Origin: Symbiodinium natans
Taxonomy: Eukaryota > Sar > Dinophyceae > Suessiales > Symbiodiniaceae
Assembly: GCA_905221605.1 (NCBI GenBank)
Contig: CAJNDS010002733.1
Coordinates: forward strand, 1-57,500
DNA length: 57,500 bases
Reading direction: 5' to 3'
Positions 40,626 to 50,471 of the stretch are shown here, piece by piece. A program made the translations under genes and the position numbers. A model generated the notes under the pieces. It was not told the origin of the DNA and made no database searches. It saw nothing but the letters and a program-made list of their open reading frames with translations. Within the stretch, counting starts at the first letter, position 1; each line of letters opens with the position of its first letter.

Positions 40626-41095
40626 ATTAATTTTCTGTGGTTTTTGCTATTTGTTCTTTGGGGATGCTTCGCCCGAATCTCCCATCTCCTCTCCGCAATA
40701 GCGACCACCTCAGCAACCCTGTATAAGTTTGGAGTTTAGGGTTTTGGGTTTGCGCTTTAGCAACAAGGGGCTGTGTGAGGGGATTCTTGTTATTGGAGGT
40801 TGGGATGTGGGGCTGACACCCCCCCCCCACAACCTTGCCCCCCCCCTTCCCTTTAACCCCCCCCCCCCTTCCCCCCCCCCCCTTTCACCCCCCTTCCCCC
40901 CCCCTTCCCCCCCTTCACCCCACCCCCCCCCCCTGCCCCTCCCCCCCCTTCCCCCCCCCCCCTTCCCCCCCTTCCCCCCCCCTTCCCACCCCCCCCAACC
41001 TTCTCTACCCATAAATATTAAACCGGTACCTTCGGGTTACCCTCACGCAAACGCCAATGTAGATTGTGCCGAGGCCATGTAAGAAAAATGGAATA
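40626..41095. other. Spacer with a 190-bp (C)n(TT) low-complexity tract
   Basis: 40818-41000 consists almost wholly of C runs broken by TT, A or G. Open frames across it are Pro-rich or Gly-rich artefacts. The rest is unique, with no gene recognised. Confidence 0.7.
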
Positions 41096-42257
41096 CCCTA
41101 TACCCTAAACCCTAACCCCTAAACCCTAAAACCTACATAGTAGGGCAAAGGGCGTTGCGGATCCGCAGCCCCGGCCAATTGTAAACCCTAAGCGTAGAAG
41201 AACGCTACAACTTCAAAGCCCTTTCATACCCTTAAACCATACAAGTCTAAAACCTAAATATCCCTAAAAGCCTAAACCCGAAAGCCGACATCCGTAAATC
41301 CCAAACCCTAGAACCCTTCGCTTGGGGCGCCCCGCCGCCCTCATGCTTCTTGATGGCCTTTTTTGCAAGCGCCCTGAGAAGGTCAGGCGCGCGTTTAGGG
41401 TTTAGGGTTTAGGGTTTAGGGCAGAACGCTTCCCCTGAAGGTGGAAGCAAAAACCTAAGCCCAGGACGAGAATAGGGTGCAAAGGGTGGGACGAAGCAAA
41501 CGAACAGGGGCAGCTTTGATGTTGAATTTTTACTTCGCCTGAGTGCCTCCTACCCATCCTCATGAAGCCATAACTGTTTTAAACCCTCAACCCTAACCTA
41601 CTAAAAAACCCTAAACCCTAAACCTAACCCTAAACTAACCCTAAACCCTAAACCCTAAACCCTAAACCCTAAACCCTAAACCCTAAAACCCTAAGCCCCC
41701 CTAAACCCTAAACCCTAAACCCCAAACCTCCCCAGTGAAGTTACCTGCTTATCTGTGCAGGGATTCGCGTCGCCGTGCTCGAAGAGAAGATTGGCCACTG
41801 GTTGCGGTGAGGGTTGTGGGTTTAGGGTGTAGGGTTTCGGCTAAGGGTTTAGGGTTTAGGGTTTAGGGTTTGGGATTGAGGGCCGGGTGGCAGGGGTTTT
41901 AGGGTTAGGGTTCGGATCAGCGTTGGGGTTGAAGGCTGTGTTGGTCAGGGTTAGCAGGGTGGACTTGGAGCCTCACGCCATCTCCCCCTTTAAGGTTTGC
42001 AGTTTTTTGGGTTTTTGCGTTTTAGATTTGGAGTTTTGGACCTTAAACCCTAAACCCTAAACCCTAAACCCTAAACCCTAGAACCCTAGACCCTAGACCC
42101 GCTTAAACCCTAAACCCCGCCGACATTCAACCACGAAGCAGCTCTAGGATTCCGGAGCAGAGCTCCCAAAACACTGGAAGGATCCAAAAACAGAGCCCCA
42201 AAACCTAGCACCCCTAAATCCAAACCCTAAACCCTAAACCCTAAACCCTAAACCCTA
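41096..42257. repeat. Telomere tracts and spacers up to the LINE 5' end
   Basis: C-strand tracts lie at 41590-41735, 42040-42115 and 42225-42257, and G-strand at 41395-41420 and 41847-41873. The last tract (about five CCCTAAA units) abuts the 5' boundary of the LINE at AACCCTAG/GCATCTCGG. Confidence 0.65.
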
Positions 42258-42367
42258 GGCATCTCGGCTAAAAACAGGTGCACTGCACGCGCAACGCTAT
42301 CGTTTCGGAGACTCCTTCAAGGACCACTCCGCCCCAGTCTCACACCTTTTGCAGCCTTTTGGAGGCC

Positions 42368-43993
42368 ATGTCGTCTTCGGATCCGATGAAGAAAAAAAGG
42401 TACGAGGACGCGCGGCAAGAGATTTCCAACCAGCCGGGGTACGAGGCCACACAGCAGCTCTTTTACCGCACAAGCCGAATGAAGCGTGTGTCCACCGCGT
42501 CCCAAGTTACCACACAGTGAGCTCCACACACACCGTGGAAGTGGTCCCAGGCAATACGGCGGCGGAGTTCCAGTCAGACAGTACAGCGCCACACCGACAC
42601 CTCCGGATCACACGCCGTCTTTGGTGCAGCCCTTCGCAATCGAGGACCACACCGACCATCCAACAACAGCTGGTAAGATGGGGTGGACATCCAACGACGC
42701 GGCCCTTCAGGTTTTCCTGAACTCGAAAGTACAGACTGCGGGTGACGTTTTGAGGCTGGTCACAGGATACCACAAAGGAGTCATCAGGCCAGAAATGTAC
42801 GGCATGGTGGCCCAACTGGAGTCAGCCATCAAGAAGGTCAGCGACCACACCTTCACATGTCAGCTAGCGCTGCAGTTTATGGCTTCAGAGAATCGTTCCC
42901 AACAACGCCACGCCGCCGGCCTTATGCTGGTAACGACTGGCTGGCCCAATGGACTCACACCGCCACAACGTGAGTTCCAGTTGGGATGGATGCTTGGCCA
43001 CACACCGGAAGCGGCCTCCTGGACCAGACCTATGACGCGGACACCATCCCCTCACAGTTTTGGTTCAGCGTCCTGGCCAGTGACCCCGTGACCATACCGC
43101 AAAAGGCGGGTTTTTACAGTGGCATGACCCTACTCACTTTTAAGTCGTGGGATATCCGGGCAGCATTCCTGAAGAAGTATGGAGGTCAGGGAGGAACTCC
43201 CATTTACTCCAACCGGACCACACCTATTTCGGGTCGCCACGTACGAATCTCACCTTTTACACCCCAGTGGCAGCGCAAGCTTGAGGCGCCCATTAGGATT
43301 TTACTCGCGGCCCTTGCAGCACACCCGGACACCACGGGTAAGCCGGTCATGATTTTGTGGAAGACGCTCACGATCATGGAACCACAGGAAGATCGCGACT
43401 TCCGACCAGACCGCCGTGCTTGGGCTAGATTGTTTTATGAAGAGCGAGACCGCTCCTTTGTGGGTAGACTTGAAGTCACCCAAGAGTTTGCCAGCATTCT
43501 CCAGAGCCCTCCGCAGCAAAACACGGAGGAGGCCACACTTTTCACAGAATGCTGGAACACGGTTCTGTGGGGTTCGCAGCAAGAGCTCGACAAAATGGAG
43601 CGAGCTGCTTACCACACCGCCAAACAGCAGGGAGCATCCCAAGGCTATGGCACGATTTTCGGCCGCTCCAGAAAGCACTGGTCGCAAACCCTGTTGCGCC
43701 AGTCGGAGTTCTCACCATACCCGTTTCAGCTGGACTATGTTTCAGTTGAAAAGGTTGCATTCGTTTGGGACGAATTTTGTGACAAGGCGGGACAAGAAGC
43801 CGAGAAAATCGGCGACTACAGCCTGGCTACGTACCAGGGGAAACCGGCAGCTCCTGCTGAGACCACACCTCCAGAAGATGAGGTGATGGCAGATTCCTCC
43901 AAGCAGTCCCCAATCACACCGCCGCAGTCGGAAGCCGCCCCAAGGGATTCCGATCGAAGCAGCGCTGATGTGTTCCCAAGTGCACGGGCATAG
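42368..43993 (+). pseudogene. LINE ORF1-like region (frame-shifted)
   Basis: Probable nucleic-acid-binding first ORF of the LINE, inferred from position only. It starts with MSSSDPMKKKRYEDARQE at 42368. That frame stops at 42520, continues with plausible sequence in another frame to about 43010 (NDAALQVFLNSK, VTGYHKGVIRPEMYGMVAQ), and then in a third frame to the stop at 43993 (QFWFSVLASDP, MDFG-free and Trp-rich, ending in a Pro/Ser/Glu tail). No zinc knuckle, RRM or coiled coil was recognised. Frame changes near 42520 and 43005-43020 could be decay, sequencing errors or programmed shifts. Six ACCACACC copies or close variants lie in it. Confidence 0.6.
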
Positions 43994-44016
43994 AGGCCTC
44001 TGAGGACCACACCGCT

Positions 44017-44634
44017 TTGTTGGTTGTTTTGTGTGGTTCCCTCTTGCTTCCTATGAGGTCCTCAGCCAGGGTATTTTTGCAGCCTCTGCCCCATTTGAAA
44101 TTTCCTAAAGAAAGGAGCGAGGCCAACCACACCTTGTCGTCCCGCAGGTGTCGGAAAGCACAGCAAAGGCCAGAGCAGTTGTTCAAATACCTGCCCTTTT
44201 GCAATGTAACACCTGTCTCACTGTATGCACACTGTAGTCACACCTTGCAACTTATGCCGGCCTTACATGCAATCTCACATCTGCCACCTTTGAAACTTTT
44301 TGAAACCAGGGCAGATGCTGAGTACCACACCTCAGCACAGCAGAGGTCAATTCGTGCAATCATGTTTCCCGCCAAGCTTGGTAGCTGTCTAAAAGCATAC
44401 TCTTTGGTACATCAAAACACCCTCAATAAGAGAATGCACTCCCTTAATGGTAACACTACCAAACCACACCTCCGCCTCTTTACCCGACAATCAGGGCTGC
44501 AAGGCAGGTTAGTTCTTCCACTTGCTGACCTTACACCCCCACCTTCCTCCGCGCCCCCTAATCTCCCCACATATTCTCGCGACATAATACTGGGATATAG
44601 GCAGCAAACACAGCTGGACCACACCTACCACTAA
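44017..44634 (+). CDS. Open frame between LINE ORF1 and polymerase, hypothetical
   Basis: A 205-codon frame whose TAA stop is immediately followed by the ATG of the polymerase frame (TAAATG at 44632-44637), in the same reading frame. It has no recognised domain and is Leu/His/Pro-rich. Either it is an untranslated inter-ORF region that happens to be open, or it is a small protein coupled to polymerase translation by stop-restart or stop readthrough. It contains five ACCACACC copies (44006 lies just upstream). Confidence 0.35.
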   Translation: MLVVLCGSLLLPMRSSARVFLQPLPHLKFPKERSEANHTLSSRRCRKAQQRPEQLFKYLPFCNVTPVSLYAHCSHTLQLMPALHAISHLPPLKLFETRADAEYHTSAQQRSIRAIMFPAKLGSCLKAYSLVHQNTLNKRMHSLNGNTTKPHLRLFTRQSGLQGRLVLPLADLTPPPSSAPPNLPTYSRDIILGYRQQTQLDHTYH

Positions 44635-45165
44635 ATGGGCACCGCCCCTACCGCCGACCTGACCATACCGCTGTTCAAGGGCTCCGCCCCCTCGCCTACC
44701 AGAACTGGACGACGTAGAAAAATCCGCAAAGCGGATGGAACACGTAGTTTCTTTAGAATAAAAGCAGTTCCGGTTAAGTACCGACCAAACCGCTACAGAA
44801 TTCAGAATTCACAGAATTCCAACCTGGGTAAGTCACGAACACCGCCTGCACGAGGCGTGCCGGGCGCCATTTTGGCACTCGAAGGGTGTACCCCCACAGG
44901 GAAGGAGGACAATGCGTTGGCGGGGGGCACCAGTGCACGAGCGCTCAGAAGACGAGCGTATCGGGCCTGGCGACGCCAACGCAAAACAAGCCTGTTGCAA
45001 GGGGCGGACTCCCTTGTCACACCTCCAACCCAGTCCAAAGAAGCCACTCCGAAAAGATCCAAGTGGTTCCGGCAAGCACTCTACTGGCAGGAATCCCTGC
45101 CCAGAAAGACCAAGCGGGGTAAAGAAGTCCCAAGGACCACACCCCCCCTCCCTTACAAGTCCAAA

Positions 45166-46110
45166 ATGCGAATAGGAGCACTCAACGTGCAGGGTATGGC
45201 CGACGCCCTCAAGTTGAAGTCGCTCCTGCAACTTATGGACGCACATAGGTTAGGGGTTTTGATGCTCAACGAAACGAGAAGCACATCATACTACTCGTAC
45301 CTATCGGAGCAGCATCTAGTGATCCTCTCCGGGAACACAAAGGACAAATATGCAGGGGTGGGAGCAATTGTACACCCTCAACTAAGGCAGCACCTAGCGG
45401 ATGTAGTGCAGGTAAGCAGCAGCATCCTTCACCTTGTATTTAACAAGCAAGGAGGGAAAGTACATGTAGTTGGCGTGTATGCACCCCATTCAGGTCATGA
45501 CTTGGAACAAGTAAGGCAGCCTTTCTGGGATAGTCTTGACGAATACCTCACTACCATACCACAACCTGAACCAGTGTACCTAACAGGGGATTTCAATGTA
45601 CGATTTCAAGCCCAACGCCCCAGGGACCTAGGGGTCACAGGACCATATACATATGGCAAGGGGAAAAGATACATCGACCACACCGCCGACTCCAACAGGT
45701 CTTTGTGCATCAAGACGATGCAGCTGCAGAATATGGTTGAGGTAGCTTCCTACAAAACACCTCTCCCTGTTCAGCACACCACCTACAGGGATAAGGCAGC
45801 CCCCCCCGGCAGATTGGGGACAATTCGTTCTGGATCCCCTAGTTCTGCAACATTTCTACCAGCTGCTGGAAACGAAGGTACCTGAACAAACCCTAGAAAC
45901 GCAGCTAGGATTCGTTCGTTTCTTACAGAAGACCACCTTCCACCCCCCTCCAAAGCCCTACCTACACCGGACCCCACGAGGTTTCAAAGATTGGACCACA
46001 CCTTCACTAGGTCCCAATGGTTACCTGGCATCAACTCATGTACATCCAAACTTCACACAGGCTTCCCCTCAGACCATTGTCTTCTAGTTACAGAATGCGA
46101 AATTAAGCTG
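45166..46110 (+). other. Domain: AP-like endonuclease (EEP family)
   Basis: Characteristic motifs appear in order: ALNVQG (Asn), LMLNETR (Glu), VVGVYAPHSG (Tyr), LTGDFNV (Asp/Asn) and PSDHCLLVTE (Ser-Asp-His). The ALNVQG-to-GDFN part is in the 44635-45885 frame; SDHCLL lies after two compensating frame changes in the original frame at about 46066. All catalytic-type residues are present. This domain would nick the target DNA; given the flanks, the target may be the telomere repeat. Confidence 0.85.
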
Positions 46111-46253
46111 GCCGCCAGACCCAAAAAGGCCTTCCCCGCCCCTAAGCTGGACTTCTCGCAAGTTACCCCAGAGGTAAAAACTAACTTCAATGAGGCCTTA
46201 AGAGTCATTATGGGCGCCGCCCACGAAGAGACCACACCGCTTAGGGATCATAA

Positions 46254-46688
46254 GGCAGTCTTTTACACGGACGGATCGGGATCCAAGGGAAAAATGCAGT
46301 GCAAACACCCCAGCAGGGTGGGGGTGGACAATGTCCTCTTCCTTGGGTTCGGCAGAGGCATTTGGTCCGGTCATCACCAACCACGACCAACACGCATACC
46401 TAGGCGCCGCAGTGGGTTCAAACAACACAGGAGAGCTGACGGCCATTGCAGAAGCCGTCCTTTACTCGGTCGAATGCGGCCCACAGGCCATCACCATCCA
46501 CACTGATAGTCAATGGGCCATGAACATGCTGACGGGAAAGTGGCGACCACGTACCAACAAGGCCCTTATCGGCAACATCCGCCACCTCATAAGACATGGC
46601 GGAGTCAAGGTCCACCTCCAGTGGATAAAGGGACACGCGGGACATGCAGGAAACGAACTAGCGGATCAACTAGCTGAAAAAGGCAAAC
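46254..46688 (+). other. Domain: RNase H, placed before the reverse transcriptase
   Basis: FYTDGSGSKGK, then after one frame change NTGELTAIAEAV, IHTDSQWAMNML and KGHAGHAGNELADQLAEKG. The Asp, Glu, Asp and final His/Asp positions of the RNase HI fold are all present. The frame change lies in a G-rich run at about 46318. The position is unusual for a LINE. Confidence 0.85.
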
Positions 46689-46988
46689 AGTCCACACAGC
46701 AGCAAGGCGGCAGAACCATACCGCTTCCCCCTTTGGAGCCTCGGACGACCGCCGCACCCCCAGCGCCCCACACGTTCGCTGAGGTCTTACAACAAGCTGC
46801 CAACGCTACAATCCCCATTTTCCGAAGAAACCCACGCAAACCGTGGATCTCGGACCACACCTTGCAGTTGCTAGAGGCCGCCACACATGCCGAGGCAAAC
46901 TCAGCAGAAAATGCGAAACAGCTGCGAAACAAAAGGGAGGCAAAAAGAGACCGTATACGCCACATCCACTCGCAACTCATAGAAGACA

Positions 46989-48260
46989 TTGCAAGACCCT
47001 GGCTCATACTGGCGCACAGCCCGCAACCAAAAGCGAGGCTTCCAAGGAGCAAAGAAGCACTTAGTGGTTGATGGCAAACCACAGCCCTGGTCCAAAACAC
47101 ACGAGGTTTTTAGAGACCACCTGCAAAATATACAGTGGAAAACACCACACATAGAGGACCACGCCGCCCAAATTCGAGACGCTAGACCTAACCTAAATGA
47201 ACAGCAGCCGGACGAGCCAGATTTCACTAGACCTGACTTAGAGTCAGCCTTGCACAAGCTAAAAGCACGAAAAGCAGCCGGACCAGACAGAGTACCCAAC
47301 GAGCTGCTCATGCTCCTGGACGAAGAACATCTAGATGATTTACTAAGCCTCTACAACACGGCATGGCAGGAGGGCACCATACCGCAAGAATGGGCGGAGG
47401 CTATCGTTGTTTCCATTTACAAAGGAAAAGGCGCGGATACAGACCCATCAAATTGCAGGCCCATATCTCTCCTAAACACCATTTATAAGGTCTACGCTGC
47501 AATGCTACAGTCTAGAATGGCCGCTACTTTCGATCAGAAGCTCAGACCTTCCCAATATGGTTTTCGCGCAGCGAGAGGTACAGTACAACCACTGTTTATA
47601 TTAAGAAGAGCAATGGAATGGTCCCTTATGACCAACAAATCGCTACACGTACTGTCACTAGACTGGAAGCAAGCATTCGATTCTCTGGACCACACCGCCA
47701 TGATAACAGCCTTGCGTAGGTTTGGGCTTTCGGCAAAGATGCTAGCTGCAGTAGAATCCACCTACCTGAACTCTACCTTCATGACTAAAGGCCTAGATGG
47801 TAGAACTGCGCATGGTAACGTCCATTCAGGTATACGCCAGGGTTGCCCCCTTAGTCCATACCTCTTCGTAGCCGTACTCACGGTAGTTTTCGCGGATATA
47901 GATGCCCTGCTTCAAACACAGGGAACGCCCACCAACACATGGTCCGAGGGATACCCCACATACGACATTGAATATGCTGACGACACGCTTTTACTGGGCA
48001 GAACCACAACGCAGTTACAGGCAATGTTGTCAGCAGTGGAACAGGTAGCCTCAGAGTATGGAATGCGACTCAACCACGATAAGACAGAGCTGTTGATCAC
48101 ACCAGGCGACAGCCCCAAGCTATTTTTCAGTAACGGCGACCAGGTTAAGACCACACCGCAAATTAAATGCCTGGGTTCATTAGTATCCTGGCAAGACACG
48201 TTTACCACGGCCTTCTACCATAGAGCTGGTTTGGCAGAGTCCGCGTTTAAAAAAGCTTAG
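46989..48260 (+). other. Domain: reverse transcriptase
   Basis: One open frame of 423 codons with the LINE RT series: KARKAAGPDRVPNELL, WAEAIVVSIYKGKG, CRPISLLNTIYKVYA, SLDWKQAFDSLDH (motif A), SGIRQGCPLSPYLF (motif B), YADDTLLL (motif C, YADD at 47973-47984), then NHDKTELL and CLGSLV. All catalytic Asp residues are present. The frame ends at 48260 after an A6 run, and the downstream frame continues the protein. Confidence 0.95.
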
Positions 48261-48816
48261 ACTGGTCTGGAACTCAAACCTCACCAAAAGCATCAAAGTA
48301 CGAATCTTCCAAGCAACCTTTGTACCCATCCTGCTCTACGGTATTGACGCGCTCACCCTAACACCCAAACAGATTAAGAGGATTGACGGCTTCTATTACA
48401 GGTTCCTTCGGAGAGTCATCGGGATTAAGGCGTCTTTCTACTCCAGAATAGACAACCACACCGTATGGCAGGAAGCTAAATACCCAGAAACCCCCTCACA
48501 AACCTTGTCACACCAGCAATATCGCATGATGGTTAGAGTCTTCAACGCACCCCGTGAAGAGCCCTTTCACAACGTAGTCTTTTGCTTGGCCCATAAAGAC
48601 AGAATACTAGCTACTGGCAGACGTAGAGGAATGCAGTTTCCATACTGGCTAGAAACAATAACAAAGAATAACTGCCCCGAAGAGTGGCTGCCAGACCACA
48701 CCGCAACACCCTACTTTGGACCACAATTCAAGTACGCTAAAATAGCCAAGCAGTTGCGGGAAACATCTTTCGCGCTGGCGCCAAAGCGCGCGTTCTTACA
48801 GCGCGCAAGGCCTTGA
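48250..48816 (+). other. C-terminal region of LINE polymerase (shifted frame)
   Basis: After the A6 run the protein continues in frame with KSIKVRIFQATFVPILLYGIDALTLT and FLRRVIGI, typical of the region after the RT in APE-type LINEs, to a TGA at 48814. No CCHC zinc finger was recognised. The frame holds ACCACACC copies at 48455 and 48695. Confidence 0.75.
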
Positions 48817-48829
48817 GAGAAAAAAAAAA

Positions 48830-49225
48830 CCCTAAACCCTACGTAGACCCTAGACCCTAAACCCCAAGCCCTACACCCTAAACCCTGCTTGTAAAAGAGC
48901 CTCCAAGTAGCACCCCATGCTACTACTGTTCTATAGGGTCATTCTTAGGAACTCTCAAAGGAGGGGCTTCGATTACCGGCTAGGTTCCGTTGTAAATTCC
49001 ATCTAGGATGCCCAGTAGTACCCTTGTTCCCTTTTTGGGGGGTTTAGGTTCCCTCATAAACCCCTTTAAGCAAAAACGGGCACCCTTTTCAAGCCTAGGT
49101 TACTGGGCAGCCTAGCCATTCAGCAACAGAGGGGCACCCTTTTGTTCTAGGTTTTGTTTGGAATTCCAAGCCCTGAGCCCTGAGCCCAACCTTCTGTGCG
49201 TTGTGGGCCGAGGGGGTTTAGGGTT
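48830..49225. other. Short CCCTAAA tract, then spacer with MITE-like sequence
   Basis: Decayed C-strand repeats at 48830-48890 directly follow the LINE A tail. 49008-49115 resembles MITE family B and the 20930-21043 element (GCCCAGTAGTACCCTTGTTC at the left, GGTTACTGGGCAGCC at the right). No gene. Confidence 0.6.
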
Positions 49226-49236
49226 TAGGGTCTCAG

Positions 49237-49715
49237 TGTGGAGGGTTTTAGGGTTTTAGGGTTTTAGGGTTTTAGGGTTTTAGGGTTTTAGGGTTTTAGG
49301 GTTTTAGGGTTTGAGGGTTTGAGGGTTTGAGGGTTTGAGGGTTTGAGGGTTTGAGGGTTTGAGGGTTTGAGGGTTTGAGGGTTTGAGGGTTTGAGGGTTT
49401 GAGGGTTTTAGGTTTTAGGGTCTTAGGGTCTGAGGGTCTTAGGGTTTGGGGGTTTGAGGGTTTGAGGGTTTGAGGGTTTCAGGGTTTCAGGGTTTCAGGG
49501 TTTCAGGGTTTCAGGGTTTCGGGGTTTCAGGGTTTCAGGGTTTCAGGGTTTCAGGGTTTTAGGGTTTTAGGGTTTAGGGTTTTAGGGTTTTAGGGTTTTA
49601 GGGTTTTAGGGTTTTAGGGTTTTAGGGTTTTAGTTTTTTAGGGTTTTAGGGTTTTAGGGTTTTAGGGTTTTAGGGTTTTAGGGTTTTAGGTTTTTAGGGT
49701 TTTAGGGTTTTGGGA
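49237..49715 (+). repeat. Octamer telomere-variant array in homogeneous blocks
   Basis: Nearly 480 bp of 8-bp units arranged in blocks: TTTTAGGG (about 49247-49310), TTTGAGGG (49311-49405), a mixed zone, TTTCAGGG (49477-49557) and again TTTTAGGG (49558-49710). Each block is nearly pure, which indicates successive local amplification of single-base variants. Confidence 0.95.
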
Positions 49716-50376
49716 GACCAGAGTTGGCCCAAGGCAAGGCGAACCAACAAGGGGGCTTAACGGAGTTGGAGTTGGACGACACCAGCGTGGTGTCGGTGCA
49801 GGCACGCGGTGATGCTTTTTTTGCCGAAGCCCTAAAACCCTAAACCCTAAACCCTAAACCCTAAACCCTAAACCCTAAACCCTAAACCCTAAGCCCTAAA
49901 AAGGGTTTGGGGCTTTTCAGGGTTCAGGGCTTCGGGTTTGTCACATCTGCTCCGGTGCTGGCACCTCGGAGAGCCCCGGGAGTCAAAAGGGTTTAGGGTT
50001 TAGGGTTTAGGGTTTAGGGTTTTGTTTAGTTAAAACCCCAGAGGATATTGAAAATAGTATTGTTATGAAGGTTCTAAGGGGAGTACAAGGTTTGTCAGAG
50101 GAGCAGCTCATATGTCACATAGGGGCGGCTTTAGGGTTTATAGGGTTTAGGGTTTAGGTTTAGGGTTTCGGGTTTAGGGTTTAGGGTTTAGGGTTTAGTT
50201 CGGGTGCCACGCTCACGCGGGACACGCGTTGCGTATCCTGCCGACCTGCCCGCTCAATCGATGACCTCGGCTTTGGGTTTGCCATGTTGACAGTCAGGCC
50301 ACTGCCAGGCTTTGAAAAGGCGGTTGAGGGTTTAAGGTTTAGCGTTTTGGGAGGTTGTGAAACACAATACCTTTAC
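49716..50376. repeat. Telomere tracts and spacers
   Basis: C-strand at 49827-49895, G-strand at 49989-50025 after AGTCAAAAGGG, and G-strand at 50126-50200. No gene recognised. Confidence 0.6.
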
Positions 50377-50471
50377 GTGATTTCATACAATAAGTATACC
50401 GTAATTTCAAACAATAAGTATACCTGTAATTTCATGCAATAAGTATACCTGTAATTTCATGCAATAAGTAG
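50377..50471 (+). repeat. Four copies of a 25-bp repeat
   Basis: Units of the form TGTAATTTCATGCAATAAG plus TATACC are repeated four times with 1-3 differences. The last unit ends AAGTAGATC. It is short, AT-rich and unlike the telomere-type repeats around it. Confidence 0.85.

Larger units (their letters stand above)
44635..48816 (+). pseudogene. LINE polymerase region: AP-like endonuclease, RNase H, reverse transcriptase
   Basis: About 1,390 codons if read through its frame changes. It encodes the enzymes for target-primed reverse transcription: DNA nicking, cDNA synthesis and RNA-strand removal. Order: basic N-terminal region (to about 45165), endonuclease/exonuclease/phosphatase domain, RNase H, reverse transcriptase, C-terminal region with LLYGIDALTL. 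Frame changes occur at about 45800 (C8 run), 45985 (CAAAG), 46318 (GGGTGGGGG), 46985-46995 and 48250 (A6). Their homopolymer context makes base-calling error a serious alternative to true decay. RNase H between endonuclease and reverse transcriptase differs from the usual C-terminal placement in RNase H-bearing LINE clades. Confidence 0.85.
42258..48829 (+). mobile_element. Non-LTR retrotransposon (LINE) embedded in telomere repeats
   Basis: A 6.57-kb element with an ORF1-like region, an inter-ORF frame, an endonuclease/RNase H/reverse transcriptase region, and an A10 tail at 48820-48829. CCCTAAA repeats touch both ends on the same strand, as expected for insertion into one tract. The last stop codon (48814-48816) is only three bases before the A run, so the 3' untranslated region is almost absent or was lost. 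The coding regions are interrupted by about six frame changes, several at homopolymers, so the copy is either slightly decayed or contains sequencing errors. ACCACACC occurs 19 times across the element. Confidence 0.9.

Noticed and set aside
40710-41082. Gly-rich and Pro-rich frames (100-117 codons)
   Set aside because: Low-complexity translation of C runs; no conserved motif.
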